A stretch of 64,000 bases of DNA from Pseudomonas crudilactis (GCF_013433315.1 NZ_WXVV01000010.1:62001-126000); one strand, 5' to 3'. Positions 8,631-17,621 are shown, counted from the stretch's first letter. The notes: generated by a model from the letters alone, not told the origin. Numbers and translations: made by a program.

Positions 8631-9101
8631 ATGACTCAATTGATCAGCCATGTTTCCCCACAATCCCTGACCGACGTCCTGCAAGCCGCCGGTTATCGCG
8701 TCAACCAGACCGAACAGAACGGCATCGTCCAGCTGCTCAGCGCCAGCCAGGGCATTGGTTACGCTGTGCGTTTCGGCAACCCGGCGGTGGAGCAGGGCAG
8801 TTACGTCGATTTCACTTTCAGCTGTGCGCTGCGGGTGCAGGGTGAGTTGCCACAGGGTGTGGCGGAGCAGTGGAACGCCAGCCGCCGGTTTGCGCGGTTG
8901 TCGTTGCAGGGCGAGTTTCTGGTGATGGAAATGGATGTGGTGGTGGCGGCGGGCGTGAGCAACGATCACCTGCGCGGCAACCTGGAATTGTGGGATCGCC
9001 TGCTGCAGGAGTTCATCGTTTATCTGCGTGACTTCACCCAGAACGGCAGCGCGCAGACCGCCAAAGTCGCCGTCGCCGAGCAAGCGGAAGTCGCGCTGTG
9101 A
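8631..9101 (+). CDS. YbjN-domain protein
   Basis: 156 residues without a signal peptide. The profile (an N-terminal 'L...l...GY.v' strand, GIGYAVRFGNP, then WNASRRFARLSLQGEFLVMEMDV) matches the YbjN family, small proteins related in fold to type III secretion chaperones and linked to stress and surface phenotypes in enterobacteria. It overlaps the downstream ppiC start by four bases (GTGA), so the two are translationally coupled. In this operon it could act as a cytosolic chaperone or regulator for an exported partner; there is no direct evidence. Confidence 0.8.
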   Translation: MTQLISHVSPQSLTDVLQAAGYRVNQTEQNGIVQLLSASQGIGYAVRFGNPAVEQGSYVDFTFSCALRVQGELPQGVAEQWNASRRFARLSLQGEFLVMEMDVVVAAGVSNDHLRGNLELWDRLLQEFIVYLRDFTQNGSAQTAKVAVAEQAEVAL

Positions 9102-10045
9102 AAAAGCCTGCCATGGTGATCAGCGCCGCTGCGGTGGCGCTGTTGGTGGTGGCCGTGGCGCTGGTGGTGCGACCGGGCAGTGACCCGGTCGCCGCCCAGC
9201 AATCGTCGCCTGTGGCGGCGGTTGCTGCGGGGCCGGCGGTGGCGCGGTTGGGTAATCAGCAGGTTTCGCCTGACGAATTGCAGGCGTTGCTGGCGACAGT
9301 GCCGCCGGAAACCCGCGAACAATTGCGCGGCAACCGTGAGGCGCTGGAACGCTGGATTCGCACGCGTCTGGCTGAAAAAGCGGTGCTGGAACAGGCTGAT
9401 GCGCAGGGGTGGGCACAGCGCCCGGAGGTGGCACGGCAGACCCGTGCGGCGACTGAGCAGATTGTCTTCCGTGATTATTTGCGTTCGGTCAGTCAAGTGC
9501 CGGCGGATTATCCAAGTGCGGCTGAATTGCAGCAGGCTTATGACGCGGGCAAAGCCAATTGGCAGACCCCGGCGTTGTATCGGGTCAGTCAGATTTTCCT
9601 CGGCGTAAGTGATCCGCAGAATCTTGAGTCGGTGCGCAAGCAGGCGCTTGACCTGAGCAAGAAAGCTCAGACGACGCCAGCGGAATTTGCTGCATTGGCC
9701 ACGCAATATTCTCAGGATCGCGTCACCGCTGAACGCGGCGGCGATAGCGGCCTGCAACCGTTGCAGCAACTGGTGCCTGAGGTGCGTGGTGCAGTGGCGC
9801 GGCTCAAGGTTGGCGCGGTTTCCGATCCCGTCCAGAGCGCAGCCGGGTTCCACGTAATCAAACTCACCGAGCAACAACCGGCGCGCAACGCGACCCTCGA
9901 CGAACTGCGCGATCAACTGACCCAGGCCTTGCGTGCGCAGCGCCAGGAGCAAATCGCTCAAGCCTATCTGGACGGAATGCTCAACACCGCAACACTGAGC
10001 ATCGACGGGGCTGAACTCAACAAAGTCCTGAAGGAAAAACACTAA
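9098..10045 (+). CDS. Membrane-anchored PpiC-type (parvulin) peptidyl-prolyl isomerase
   Basis: 315 residues starting at a GTG that overlaps the ybjN-like stop. An N-terminal transmembrane anchor (residues about 5-26) precedes a SurA/PrsA-like helical region (about 45-160) and a parvulin domain (about 165-270) with the expected YRVSQIFLGV strand, GGDSG turn and GFHVIKLTE strand, then a C-terminal helix. Family role: folding chaperone in the periplasm. As last gene of the operon it probably assists barrel or exoprotein folding for the TpsB/porin pair. A REP doublet follows and probably marks the operon end. Confidence 0.9.
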   Translation: MKKPAMVISAAAVALLVVAVALVVRPGSDPVAAQQSSPVAAVAAGPAVARLGNQQVSPDELQALLATVPPETREQLRGNREALERWIRTRLAEKAVLEQADAQGWAQRPEVARQTRAATEQIVFRDYLRSVSQVPADYPSAAELQQAYDAGKANWQTPALYRVSQIFLGVSDPQNLESVRKQALDLSKKAQTTPAEFAALATQYSQDRVTAERGGDSGLQPLQQLVPEVRGAVARLKVGAVSDPVQSAAGFHVIKLTEQQPARNATLDELRDQLTQALRAQRQEQIAQAYLDGMLNTATLSIDGAELNKVLKEKH

Positions 10046-10063
10046 TCCCAGTTCCACCGCTAC

Positions 10064-10160
10064 CCCTGTGGGAGCGAGCTTGCTCGCGAAAGCGCCAGCA
10101 CATTCGACATATTTGCTGACTGACACTCCGCTTTCGCGAGCAAGCTCGCTCCCACAGGGA
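10064..10160. repeat. REP doublet (inverted pair)
   Basis: Facing REP arms between the ppiC-type gene and the LysR gene, the same family as at 753-848. Confidence 0.9.
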
Positions 10161-10207
10161 TCTATGGTGCACTCAAGACAAATACAAAGATCGACAGGGA
10201 GTCATCG

Positions 10208-11188
10208 ATGTCATTCACCGAACCCGCAGGACGACAGGGCAATCCCGAATACCATTGGCCGCACGACAAAAGCGAACCGTGGCTCGCACACGCCGCGACC
10301 ATCGACGCCGACGTCGCGCAATACTTCCTGGTCAGCGCCCGCTGCGGCTGCTTCATGCAAGCCGCGCGCAGCCTCAACGTGCGCTCGACCTTGCTGCGCA
10401 AACAACTCGCGCAGCTTGAGCAAGAACTTCAGCACACGCTGTTCAGCTTTCAGGGCAGCGCGCTAAGCCTCACCCGCGAAGGCCAGCAACTCCAGGCCAA
10501 ACTGGTTGCGTTGGCCAACGAGCGCAAACTCCCAGTGATCGAACAACCGCTGATTCGCCTGGCCGTCGCCGAATCCATCCTGCACGACATCCTCGGCCGC
10601 GACCTCATCGCACTGCTGCGCCGCAACGCCAGCGTACGTCTGGAAATCATCGCGCTGGACAGCGAACTGTCGCTGCGCGCGGTCAGCGCCGACATCGTGC
10701 TGTGGCTGGCCAACGGTGAAACCCCACACCCCGGCCCGACCTTCGCCACCAGCGAACCGCAACCACTGGCGCGCCTCGACTACCTGCCACACATCGCCAA
10801 ACGCTACTCCCGCGTCACCGCCCGCCCGGATACGCCTGATGACCTCGCCGATTTCATGCTGGTGCAGTGGCAACACGACCGGCAGATCGACAGCTTCCGG
10901 CCGTGGAATGAGTTGGTAGAGCAGCGCCTGGCGGGTGTGGTGCAGATGCAGTCTTATGAATTGATGCTGGAGATGATTCGCTGCAGCGCGTGCATCGGGT
11001 TGTTGCCGGCGTACATGAGCCGCTTCGATCGGGGCCTGATCGCGCTGCCCGGATTATTCGCCGAACCCATGCAATTGCAGGCATGGCTGGCGGTGAATGC
11101 CGAGTCACAGAATGTGGCCGAAGTGCAGACGCTCACTGACCTCATCCACCACACCTTCAACGAACGCCACGAATGGTTTCAGCCCTGA
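10208..11188 (+). CDS. LysR-family transcriptional regulator
   Basis: 326 residues. An unusually long N-terminal tail of about 35 residues precedes the winged helix-turn-helix (about 36-95; FLVSARCGCFMQAARSLNV, then LRKQLAQLEQEL). An effector-binding domain follows (about 115-310). AGGGAG lies seven bases before ATG 10208. A LysR gene sits at the same place after the P. aeruginosa pdtB-type locus, so it may control the operon upstream, although it has its own promoter region and a REP doublet separates them. The inducer is unknown. Confidence 0.88.
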   Translation: MSFTEPAGRQGNPEYHWPHDKSEPWLAHAATIDADVAQYFLVSARCGCFMQAARSLNVRSTLLRKQLAQLEQELQHTLFSFQGSALSLTREGQQLQAKLVALANERKLPVIEQPLIRLAVAESILHDILGRDLIALLRRNASVRLEIIALDSELSLRAVSADIVLWLANGETPHPGPTFATSEPQPLARLDYLPHIAKRYSRVTARPDTPDDLADFMLVQWQHDRQIDSFRPWNELVEQRLAGVVQMQSYELMLEMIRCSACIGLLPAYMSRFDRGLIALPGLFAEPMQLQAWLAVNAESQNVAEVQTLTDLIHHTFNERHEWFQP

Positions 11189-11295
11189 CGCAATCCTCCT
11201 GTGCCCACATTCCCCTACAAATATTTTGCTATGGCAGACAAAGTGTTCAGCGGTTTAGAGTGATCGGCCACACATCGATCCAGGAAGGATCCGCC

Positions 11296-11814
11296 ATGCC
11301 CGACCACAACCCCGCCATCCACTTCGAACGCTTCAACGAATCCCACCTCGAAGGCATCACCGCGCTGTACAACGATCCGGCCGTGGCGCGGCAGGTGTTG
11401 CAGATGCCGTTTCAGTCCGTAGAAGTCTGGCGCCAACGCCTGCTGGCGGACAACGAACGTGCGGTGAAACTGGTGGCGCTGCATCAGGGCGTGGTGATCG
11501 GCAACCTCGGACTGGAGGCGTATTCGCGGATGCGACGGGCGCACGCTGGCAGTTTCGGTATGGGCGTTGCGGTCGCGTGGCAGGGCAAAGGCGTGGGTTC
11601 GCAGCTGTTGGCGGCGGCGCTGGACGTCGCCGACAACTGGATGAATCTGCACCGCGTCGAACTCTCGGTTTACGCCGACAATGAGGCCGCCATCGCGCTC
11701 TACCGCAAATTCGGTTTCGAGACCGAAGGCCTGTTTCGTGATTACGCCGTGCGCGACGGGCAGTGGGTCGACACCCTGAGCATGGCGCGCCTGCGCACTC
11801 GCCCGAAAACCTGA
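11296..11814 (+). CDS. GNAT N-acetyltransferase, YhhY-like
   Basis: 172 residues from ATG 11296 (AGGAAGGA upstream); the frame is open back to 11173 but those codons overlap the LysR end. The protein follows E. coli YhhY closely along its length: LQMPFQSVEVWRQRL, RRAHAGSFGMGVAVAW, the acetyl-CoA loop QGKGVGSQLL, and DNWMNLHRVELSVYADNEAA. YhhY-type enzymes acetylate free amino acids such as methionine or phenylalanine. The gene is convergent with the racemase, with a one-base gap, so transcripts probably overlap. Confidence 0.85.
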   Translation: MPDHNPAIHFERFNESHLEGITALYNDPAVARQVLQMPFQSVEVWRQRLLADNERAVKLVALHQGVVIGNLGLEAYSRMRRAHAGSFGMGVAVAWQGKGVGSQLLAAALDVADNWMNLHRVELSVYADNEAAIALYRKFGFETEGLFRDYAVRDGQWVDTLSMARLRTRPKT

Positions 11815-11815
11815 C

Positions 11816-12508
11816 TCAGTCGCCCAGCGCGAACGCCACCGCCGACTGTGCATGCAGTTCGGTGGTGTCGAGCAGGGGCAGGGCGCTGTGTTCGGGTTTG
11901 ATCAACATGCCGATTTCCGTGCAACCGAGAATGATCGCCTGTGCACCGCGTGCGGTCAGGGATTCAATGACTCGCTGATAGATTTGCCGCGAAGATTCGC
12001 TGATCACGCCGACACAGAGTTCGTCGTAGATGATCCGGTGCACATCCTTGCGCTCTGTTTCGTCCGGCACTAACACGGTCAAACCCTTGGCGACCAGGCG
12101 TTGCTTGAGAAAATCCTGTTCCATGGTGAACGCCGTGCCGAGCAGGCCGACCGTGCGCGCATCAATCTCCAGAGCAGCCTGCGCGGCCGGCTCGGCAATG
12201 TGCAGAAACGGAATGCTGATCGCTGCCTGAATCTGCTCGGCCACTTTGTGCATGGTGTTGGTACACAGCACCACGCATTCGGCGCCGCCGGCTTCGAGCC
12301 TGCGCGCGGCATCCACCAGAATCGCTGCGGCATCGTCCCAGCGCCCGGCGTGCTGGGCCTGTTCGACAGGGCCGAAGTCGACGCTGTACATCAGCAATTG
12401 CGCCGAACGCAACGGGCCGAGACGGTCGCGGACTTGCTGATTGATGAGGCGATAATATTCGGCGCTGGATTCCCAGCTCATGCCGCCGATCAGGCCGATG
12501 GTGCGCAT
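11816..12508 (-). CDS. ygeA: Aspartate/glutamate racemase family protein, YgeA-like amino-acid racemase
   Basis: 230 residues, the same length as E. coli YgeA, with the matching start TIGLIGGMSWESSAEYYRLI. Both catalytic cysteines are visible, in VVLCTNTMHK (about residue 83) and IILGCTEIG (about 196). YgeA is a PLP-independent broad-specificity racemase acting on homoserine and several other amino acids. It faces the acetyltransferase gene tail to tail. All key residues are intact. Confidence 0.88.
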   Translation of the reverse strand: MRTIGLIGGMSWESSAEYYRLINQQVRDRLGPLRSAQLLMYSVDFGPVEQAQHAGRWDDAAAILVDAARRLEAGGAECVVLCTNTMHKVAEQIQAAISIPFLHIAEPAAQAALEIDARTVGLLGTAFTMEQDFLKQRLVAKGLTVLVPDETERKDVHRIIYDELCVGVISESSRQIYQRVIESLTARGAQAIILGCTEIGMLIKPEHSALPLLDTTELHAQSAVAFALGD

Positions 12509-12720
12509 TGGATGTCCTCAGGCATATGACAGTGTCGAACGTTCGGGTCTGCGGGGAGTTTCCTTTTGTTCAGGGGCCGATGCCAGCAACAAGTGACTGT
12601 ACTGCTGATCTTTCACCCAAGTGTCATGGTGCTTCATCGGACTTGGTGCAGGTTAAACGTACGCAGCGGCTGGTATCTGCCACTATCGACCTTTGCAGCT
12701 CCTTTCCGAGGAACACCGCT

Positions 12721-13212
12721 ATGGACGACGTACAACAATTGGGCGAAATGCTTCGTCATTACGCCGAAAGCGAAGCGCACAAGAAGCAACTGTTCGAAAC
12801 ACAGTCAGCGGTCTGGGCCACGCGGATTGCCGCGCTGTTCGGCGATATTCAGCAATGGCTGGAGCCGGTGCAGGCGCCGAATCTGCTGGAGGTGAATCGC
12901 GAGGCGTACGTCGCGTTCGGGCCGAGCACACCGGTGGAAACCTCGACCTTCAAGACGGAAAAACTGAGCATTGTGATTGCCGGCAAACCGGTGGAGTTCG
13001 TGCCGGATGTGATGGGCAGCGCGGGACAGATCTCTCTTGCGGTGATGGGGCTGACGGCGGCGCGTTATGGCAGCATTTCGTTGGTGGGACTGGCGAATGG
13101 TGAGTGGCAGTGGCGCAAGACCAATGGGCTGAAGGATCCGGATACGTTTGCCTTCGACGCCAATTTCCTTGCCCAGCAGTTGCAGAGCTTGATTCCTCGC
13201 GATCGCGCTTAA
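12721..13212 (+). CDS. Conserved hypothetical protein
   Basis: 163 residues from ATG 12721, chosen because CCGAGG lies nine bases upstream; the frame is open back to 12508 but has no other good start. It has no signal peptide, transmembrane segment or known motif. The N-terminal third is helical (LGEMLRHYAESEAHKKQLFE) and the rest looks alpha/beta (PVEFVPDVMGSAGQISLAV, GEWQWRK). I do not recognise the family. It stands alone between the racemase and a palindromic repeat element. Confidence 0.65.
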   Translation: MDDVQQLGEMLRHYAESEAHKKQLFETQSAVWATRIAALFGDIQQWLEPVQAPNLLEVNREAYVAFGPSTPVETSTFKTEKLSIVIAGKPVEFVPDVMGSAGQISLAVMGLTAARYGSISLVGLANGEWQWRKTNGLKDPDTFAFDANFLAQQLQSLIPRDRA

Positions 13213-13225
13213 GATCAAGAGCTTA

Positions 13226-13388
13226 CCCCCTCACCCCAGCCCTCTCCCCCAGGGGGGGCGAGGGGGAAAGGGAGCCGATCTTCATTGTTTTTGAGATTGC
13301 ATTCACCTTGGATATTTCAGGTCGACGTAACCCGAACAAACCACTCGGTCAGTTCCCTCTCCCTCTGGGAGAGGGCTAGGGTGAGGGC
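13226..13388. repeat. Long palindromic intergenic element, copy 1 (short form)
   Basis: The ends are inverted: CCCTCACCCCAGCCCTCTCC on the left and GGAGAGGGCTAGGGTGAGGG on the right, with a central AT-richer part containing a CAGGTCGACGTAACCCGAAC stretch. It belongs to the same family as 18616-18922 and 36623-36871. No open reading frame. Confidence 0.8.
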
Positions 13389-13405
13389 AGCCCGACTGAC
13401 ACCCC

Positions 13406-13624
13406 TCACATATCGAGATTGACCCACCCCGGCTTCGCTATTTCCGGCGCCACCGCTTTCACAGTCTTGCCGGTGGCCAGCTCCACCCGCCGCGCCACCT
13501 CCGGGTCATCGGCAAACGGCACCATGCTCGCCTCATCCAGACTGTCCGCCGTCTCCCGCCGCAAGCAGTACTCCACCGCCAGCCACAGAAACACCACGCC
13601 CAACACATTGAAAAAAATATCCAT
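13406..13624 (-). CDS. CcoQ-like small subunit of an orphan cbb3 oxidase
   Basis: 72 residues from ATG 13624 (GGGAG nine bases upstream; an adjacent GTG at 13627 is also possible). One N-terminal transmembrane helix (FFNVLGVVFLWLAVEYCL) is followed by a soluble tail. It begins 18 bases after the ccoN-like gene on the same strand. A ccoN-ccoQ pair without ccoO and ccoP is the arrangement of P. aeruginosa PA4133-PA4134 (ccoN4Q4). It probably stabilises the CcoN subunit. Confidence 0.75.
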   Translation of the reverse strand: MDIFFNVLGVVFLWLAVEYCLRRETADSLDEASMVPFADDPEVARRVELATGKTVKAVAPEIAKPGWVNLDM

Positions 13625-13642
13625 CACATTCGGCTCCCTGCC

Positions 13643-15070
13643 TCAGGCGATCTGCGCTTCACGGTGGGCCAGCGCCACGTCCGCAACGCGCACCGTACGC
13701 CAGACGTTATAGGCCATCAGCAACATGCCGGTGAGGAAAAACACCCCGCCAGCAAAGCGCACGATGAACCCCGGATGGCTGGCCTGCAGCGCTTCGACAA
13801 ACGAATAGGTCAGCGTGCCGTCCTCGTTGATCGCCCGCCACATCAGGCCCTGGGTGATGCCGTTGACCCACATCGAGGCGATGTACAACACCGTGCCGAT
13901 GGTCGCCAGCCAGAAGTGCAGGTTGATCAGCGGCGTGCTGTACATCTGCTCGCGACCAAACACTTTCGGCACCATGTGATAGGTCGCGCCGAAGGTGATC
14001 ATCGCCACCCAGCCCAAGGCACCGGCGTGGACGTGGCCGATGGTCCAGTCGGTGTAGTGGGAGAGGGCATTGACGGTTTTGATCGCCATCATCGGCCCCT
14101 CGAAGGTCGACATGCCGTAGAACGCCAGCGACAGCACCAGGAAGCGCAGGATCGGGTCGGTGCGCAACTTATGCCAGGCGCCGGACAAGGTCATCATGCC
14201 GTTGATCATGCCGCCCCAGCTCGGCGCGAGCAGGATCAGCGACATGGCCATGCCCAGCGACTGCGCCCAGTCCGGCAGCGCGGTGTAGTGCAAATGGTGC
14301 GGGCCGGCCCAGATGTACAGGGTGATCAGCGCCCAGAAGTGCACGATCGACAAACGATACGAATACACCGGCCGATTGACCTGTTTCGGCACGAAGTAAT
14401 ACATCATCCCGAGGAACCCGGTGGTCAGGAAGAAACCCACCGCGTTGTGCCCATACCACCACTGCACCATGGCGTCGGTGGCGCCGGAATACACCGGATA
14501 GGATTTGAACCAGTCCACCGGAATTGACAGGTGGTTGACCACATGCAACATGGCGATCACCAGAATGAACGCGCCGAAAAACCAGTTGCCGACGTAGATG
14601 TGCTTGGTCTTGCGCTGCACCACGGTAGTGAAAAACACCACGGCGTAGGCGACCCAGACCACGGCCATCCACACCGCGCCGGAGAATTCGATCTCGGCGT
14701 ACTCCTTGGTTGTGGTGTAGCCCATTGGCAGGGTGATCAACATGATCACGATCACCGATTGCCAGCCCCAGAAAGTGAACGCGGCAAGGGTGTCCGAATA
14801 CAGCCGCACCTGGCAGGTGCGCTGCACCGCGTAGTAACTGGCGGCGAATTGCGCGCTACCGGCGAAACCGAAAATCACCAGGCTGGTGTGCAGCGGTCGC
14901 AGTCGGCCGAAAGTGGTCCATGGCAGGTCCAGATTCATCTCCGGCCAGACCAGTTGCGAGGCGATCAACACGCCCATCGCCATGCCCACCACACCCCAGA
15001 AAATTGTCGCAATAACGAATTGGCGGACGACCTTGTAGTTGTAAGCCTGTCCGATTGTTGCTGTGCTCAT
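13643..15070 (-). CDS. ccoN: Orphan cbb3-type cytochrome c oxidase subunit I (CcoN, N4-like)
   Basis: 475 residues and about 12 transmembrane helices. Haem and CuB ligands are in place: the histidine of [12 protein letters not shown] (about 61), [20 protein letters not shown] and the haem pair in [12 protein letters not shown] 15070 is used; the frame is open to 15130, but the extra 20 residues are not CcoN-like. No ccoO or ccoP accompanies it, so it must recruit the c-type subunits from a complete cbb3 operon elsewhere, as CcoN4 does in P. aeruginosa, where it supports respiration under cyanide. It is divergent from the siroheme reductase gene, as in PA4130/PA4133. Confidence 0.92.
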   Translation of the reverse strand: MSTATIGQAYNYKVVRQFVIATIFWGVVGMAMGVLIASQLVWPEMNLDLPWTTFGRLRPLHTSLVIFGFAGSAQFAASYYAVQRTCQVRLYSDTLAAFTFWGWQSVIVIMLITLPMGYTTTKEYAEIEFSGAVWMAVVWVAYAVVFFTTVVQRKTKHIYVGNWFFGAFILVIAMLHVVNHLSIPVDWFKSYPVYSGATDAMVQWWYGHNAVGFFLTTGFLGMMYYFVPKQVNRPVYSYRLSIVHFWALITLYIWAGPHHLHYTALPDWAQSLGMAMSLILLAPSWGGMINGMMTLSGAWHKLRTDPILRFLVLSLAFYGMSTFEGPMMAIKTVNALSHYTDWTIGHVHAGALGWVAMITFGATYHMVPKVFGREQMYSTPLINLHFWLATIGTVLYIASMWVNGITQGLMWRAINEDGTLTYSFVEALQASHPGFIVRFAGGVFFLTGMLLMAYNVWRTVRVADVALAHREAQIA

Positions 15071-15299
15071 GGTCAGTTCATCCACGGTTGCAAAGTCTTG
15101 CCAGGCCACCCGGTCTGGCATGAGCTGCACTGTAGAAACCCCGCGAGAAACAAAACAGGCTCAGGAATCTTCGATTTGTGCGGATCAGATTGAAGGGCTG
15201 GCTGCGGCGTTCTGCCGCGCCCTGATATGGTTTTTATCGCCTCAGGTGAATCTGTAACGTGCTGCGCTGTTCGGCCATAGTCTGGGAAAATCCACAGTT

Positions 15300-15314
15300 T
15301 TGATCTGTGATCAA
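15300..15314. promoter_or_regulatory. Perfect 15-base palindrome in the ccoN/reductase divergent promoter region
   Basis: TTGATC-TGT-GATCAA is a perfect six-base inverted repeat with a three-base centre, 16 bases before the reductase ATG at 15331 and 230 before the ccoN ATG. It resembles an FNR/ANR box (TTGAT-N4-ATCAA), but the spacer between the five-base halves is five, not four. It could be an operator for a different dimeric regulator. The rest of the 260-base region shows no confident -35/-10 pair. Confidence 0.4.
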
Positions 15315-15330
15315 TTTTGGTGAGGTGTGC

Positions 15331-17004
15331 ATGTATCAATACGATGATTACGACCGGGCGCTGGTGTTCGAGCGCGTTGCGCAATTCCGCGATCAGGTCG
15401 AGCGCTTCATGGCTGGGGAGTTGAGCGAGGAGGAGTTCCTGCCGCTGCGCCTGCAAAACGGCCTGTACCTGCAGAAGCACGCCTACATGCTGCGCGTGGC
15501 GATTCCCTACGGCACGCTGAGCGCCGAGCAGATGCGCACGTTGGCCAGCATCGCCAGTGATTACGATCGCGGTTACGGCCACTTCACCACGCGGCAGAAC
15601 ATGCAGTTCAACTGGATCGAACTGGCCGAGGTGCCGGACATCCTCGAACGCTTGGCGCAGGTCAACATGCACGCGATCCAGACCTCCGGCAACTGCGTGC
15701 GCAACATCACCACCGAGGCGTTCGCCGGGGTCGCAGCAGACGAAATGATCGACCCGCGCCCGTTGGCCGAAATCCTGCGGCAGTGGTCGACGATCAACCC
15801 GGAATTCCTCTTTCTGCCGCGCAAATTCAAGATCGCCATCTGTTCAGCCAAGCAGGATCGCGCGGCGATCATGATGCACGACATCGGTCTGTACCTTTAC
15901 TCCGGACGCGACGGGCAGATGCTCCTGCGAGTGATCGTCGGCGGAGGTCTGGGGCGCACGCCGATCCTCGGTTTGCAGATTCGCGAAGGTTTGCCGTGGC
16001 AGCATTTGCTGTCCTACGTCGAAGCGGTTCTGCGGGTGTACAACCGCCATGGCCGGCGTGACAACAAGTACAAGGCGCGGATCAAGATTCTGGTGAAAGC
16101 ATTGGGCATCGAGGCGTTCGCCAAGGAAGTCGAAGAGGAATGGCAGCACCTCAAGGACGGCCCGGCGCAGTTGACCGAAGACGAATATCAACGGGTCGCC
16201 AGTGCCTTTGTGCCGCCGGTCTATCACAGCCTGGCCGACACCGATCTGGACTTCGGCACGCGCCTGGCGGAAAGCCCGGCGTTCGCCCGCTGGGTCGCAC
16301 GCAACGTGCAGCCGCACAAAGTGCCGGGCTACACCAGTGTGGTGCTGTCGACCAAACCGGGCATGGCGTCGCCGCCGGGGGATGTCACCGCTGTGCAGAT
16401 GCTCGCGGTGGCCGATTGGTCGCAGCGTTTCGGTTTTGGCGAGATTCGTATTGCCCATGAGCAGAACATCGTTCTGCCCGATGTACCGAAAACCAACCTC
16501 TACGCGCTATGGCAACTGGCGTGCAAACATGACCTGGGCAGCGCCAACGTCGGCCTGCTGACCGACATCATTGCCTGCCCCGGCGGCGATTTCTGTGCGT
16601 TGGCCAACGCCAAATCGATCCCGATCGCCCAGGCGATTCAGGCGCGTTTCGACAACCTCGATTACCTGCATGATCTGGGCGATATCAGCCTGAACATCTC
16701 TGGCTGCATGAACGCCTGCGGCCACCACCACATCGGCAATATAGGCATCTTGGGGGTCGATAAGAACGGCAGCGAGTGGTATCAGATCACCCTTGGCGGT
16801 GCTCAAGGTAAAAACAGCGCATTGGGTAAAGTCATCGGCCCGTCGTTCAGCGCCGCCGAGGTGCCGCAGGTGATCGAGCGGATCATCGGCACCTTCGTGC
16901 GCTATCGCGAGCACGAGGAATTGTTTGTCGATACCGTGGCACGGATCGGCCTGGAGCCGTTCAAGGAACGGGTCTATCCGAAGACGCTGGAGGTGTCGGC
17001 ATGA
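15331..17004 (+). CDS. Nitrite/sulfite reductase (siroheme-[4Fe-4S] hemoprotein), PA4130-like
   Basis: 557 residues from ATG 15331 (GGTGAGG upstream). It has two ferredoxin-like half-domains and two siroheme domains. The four cluster cysteines are visible as CPGGDFC near residue 413 and GCMNACGHHH near 455. The family reduces sulfite or nitrite by six electrons. Paired with a DUF934 gene overlapping by four bases, it matches P. aeruginosa PA4130-PA4129, part of a cyanide-inducible cluster. No flavoprotein subunit is encoded here, so ferredoxin or another donor is likely. Confidence 0.9.
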   Translation: MYQYDDYDRALVFERVAQFRDQVERFMAGELSEEEFLPLRLQNGLYLQKHAYMLRVAIPYGTLSAEQMRTLASIASDYDRGYGHFTTRQNMQFNWIELAEVPDILERLAQVNMHAIQTSGNCVRNITTEAFAGVAADEMIDPRPLAEILRQWSTINPEFLFLPRKFKIAICSAKQDRAAIMMHDIGLYLYSGRDGQMLLRVIVGGGLGRTPILGLQIREGLPWQHLLSYVEAVLRVYNRHGRRDNKYKARIKILVKALGIEAFAKEVEEEWQHLKDGPAQLTEDEYQRVASAFVPPVYHSLADTDLDFGTRLAESPAFARWVARNVQPHKVPGYTSVVLSTKPGMASPPGDVTAVQMLAVADWSQRFGFGEIRIAHEQNIVLPDVPKTNLYALWQLACKHDLGSANVGLLTDIIACPGGDFCALANAKSIPIAQAIQARFDNLDYLHDLGDISLNISGCMNACGHHHIGNIGILGVDKNGSEWYQITLGGAQGKNSALGKVIGPSFSAAEVPQVIERIIGTFVRYREHEELFVDTVARIGLEPFKERVYPKTLEVSA

Positions 17005-17480
17005 ACAATCTGTTGCGGCTGGAGCACGGTGAAGCGCGGATTGTGACGGACGATCCGTGGACGCTGGTGCGCGAGCCATCGATGCCAAGGCCGGACGGAT
17101 TGCTGATGTTGCCGCTGACGCATTGGCTTGAATCGCCGTCGACTCACGCCGTGTGGCTCGGCCCGGATGACGAGGTTGAAAGTCTGGTGCCGTGGCTGGG
17201 GTCGTTGCCGCTGATCGCGCTGGATTTCCCGAGTTTTCGCGATGGTCGGGCGTACAGCCAGGCTTATCTGCTGCGCAGTCGGTTCGGCTGGGCAGGGGAG
17301 TTGCGCGCGATTGGCGATGTGTTGCGCGATCAGCTCAGCCACATGCGCCAGTGCGGGTTTGACAGTTTCGCGGTGCGTGAGGACAAATCGGCTGAGGATG
17401 CACTCAAGGGACTTGCCGGCATGAGCGTGCTCTACGGCCGCTCAGTCATCGAACCGCGCCCGCTTTTTCGTCGGCGCTAA
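17001..17480 (+). CDS. DUF934 family protein, partner of the siroheme reductase
   Basis: 159 residues, overlapping the reductase stop (ATGA). The core LIALDFPSFRDGRAYSQAYL followed by LRAIGDVLRDQLSHMRQCGFDSF is the hallmark of DUF934, a family that almost always accompanies assimilatory sulfite/nitrite reductases of this type. The molecular role is unsettled; it may help electron delivery or assembly. No signal peptide. Confidence 0.9.
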   Translation: MNNLLRLEHGEARIVTDDPWTLVREPSMPRPDGLLMLPLTHWLESPSTHAVWLGPDDEVESLVPWLGSLPLIALDFPSFRDGRAYSQAYLLRSRFGWAGELRAIGDVLRDQLSHMRQCGFDSFAVREDKSAEDALKGLAGMSVLYGRSVIEPRPLFRRR

Positions 17481-17621
17481 CCCTTTGCCCGGGCAGGGGA
17501 AACCCCTAGAAACCTGATGAATCGGGCATTTTCCCTTGGGTCGATGCTGGCCTTTTGGTAGAGTCGCCGTCGCCAGCGGGTTTTCGGCTGGACGATGGAA
17601 CCGAAGAAGGGAGTCTGATCA

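Noticed and set aside
15300..15314. Canonical ANR/FNR box
   Set aside because: The TTGAT and ATCAA halves are five bases apart instead of four; kept only as an unassigned palindrome.
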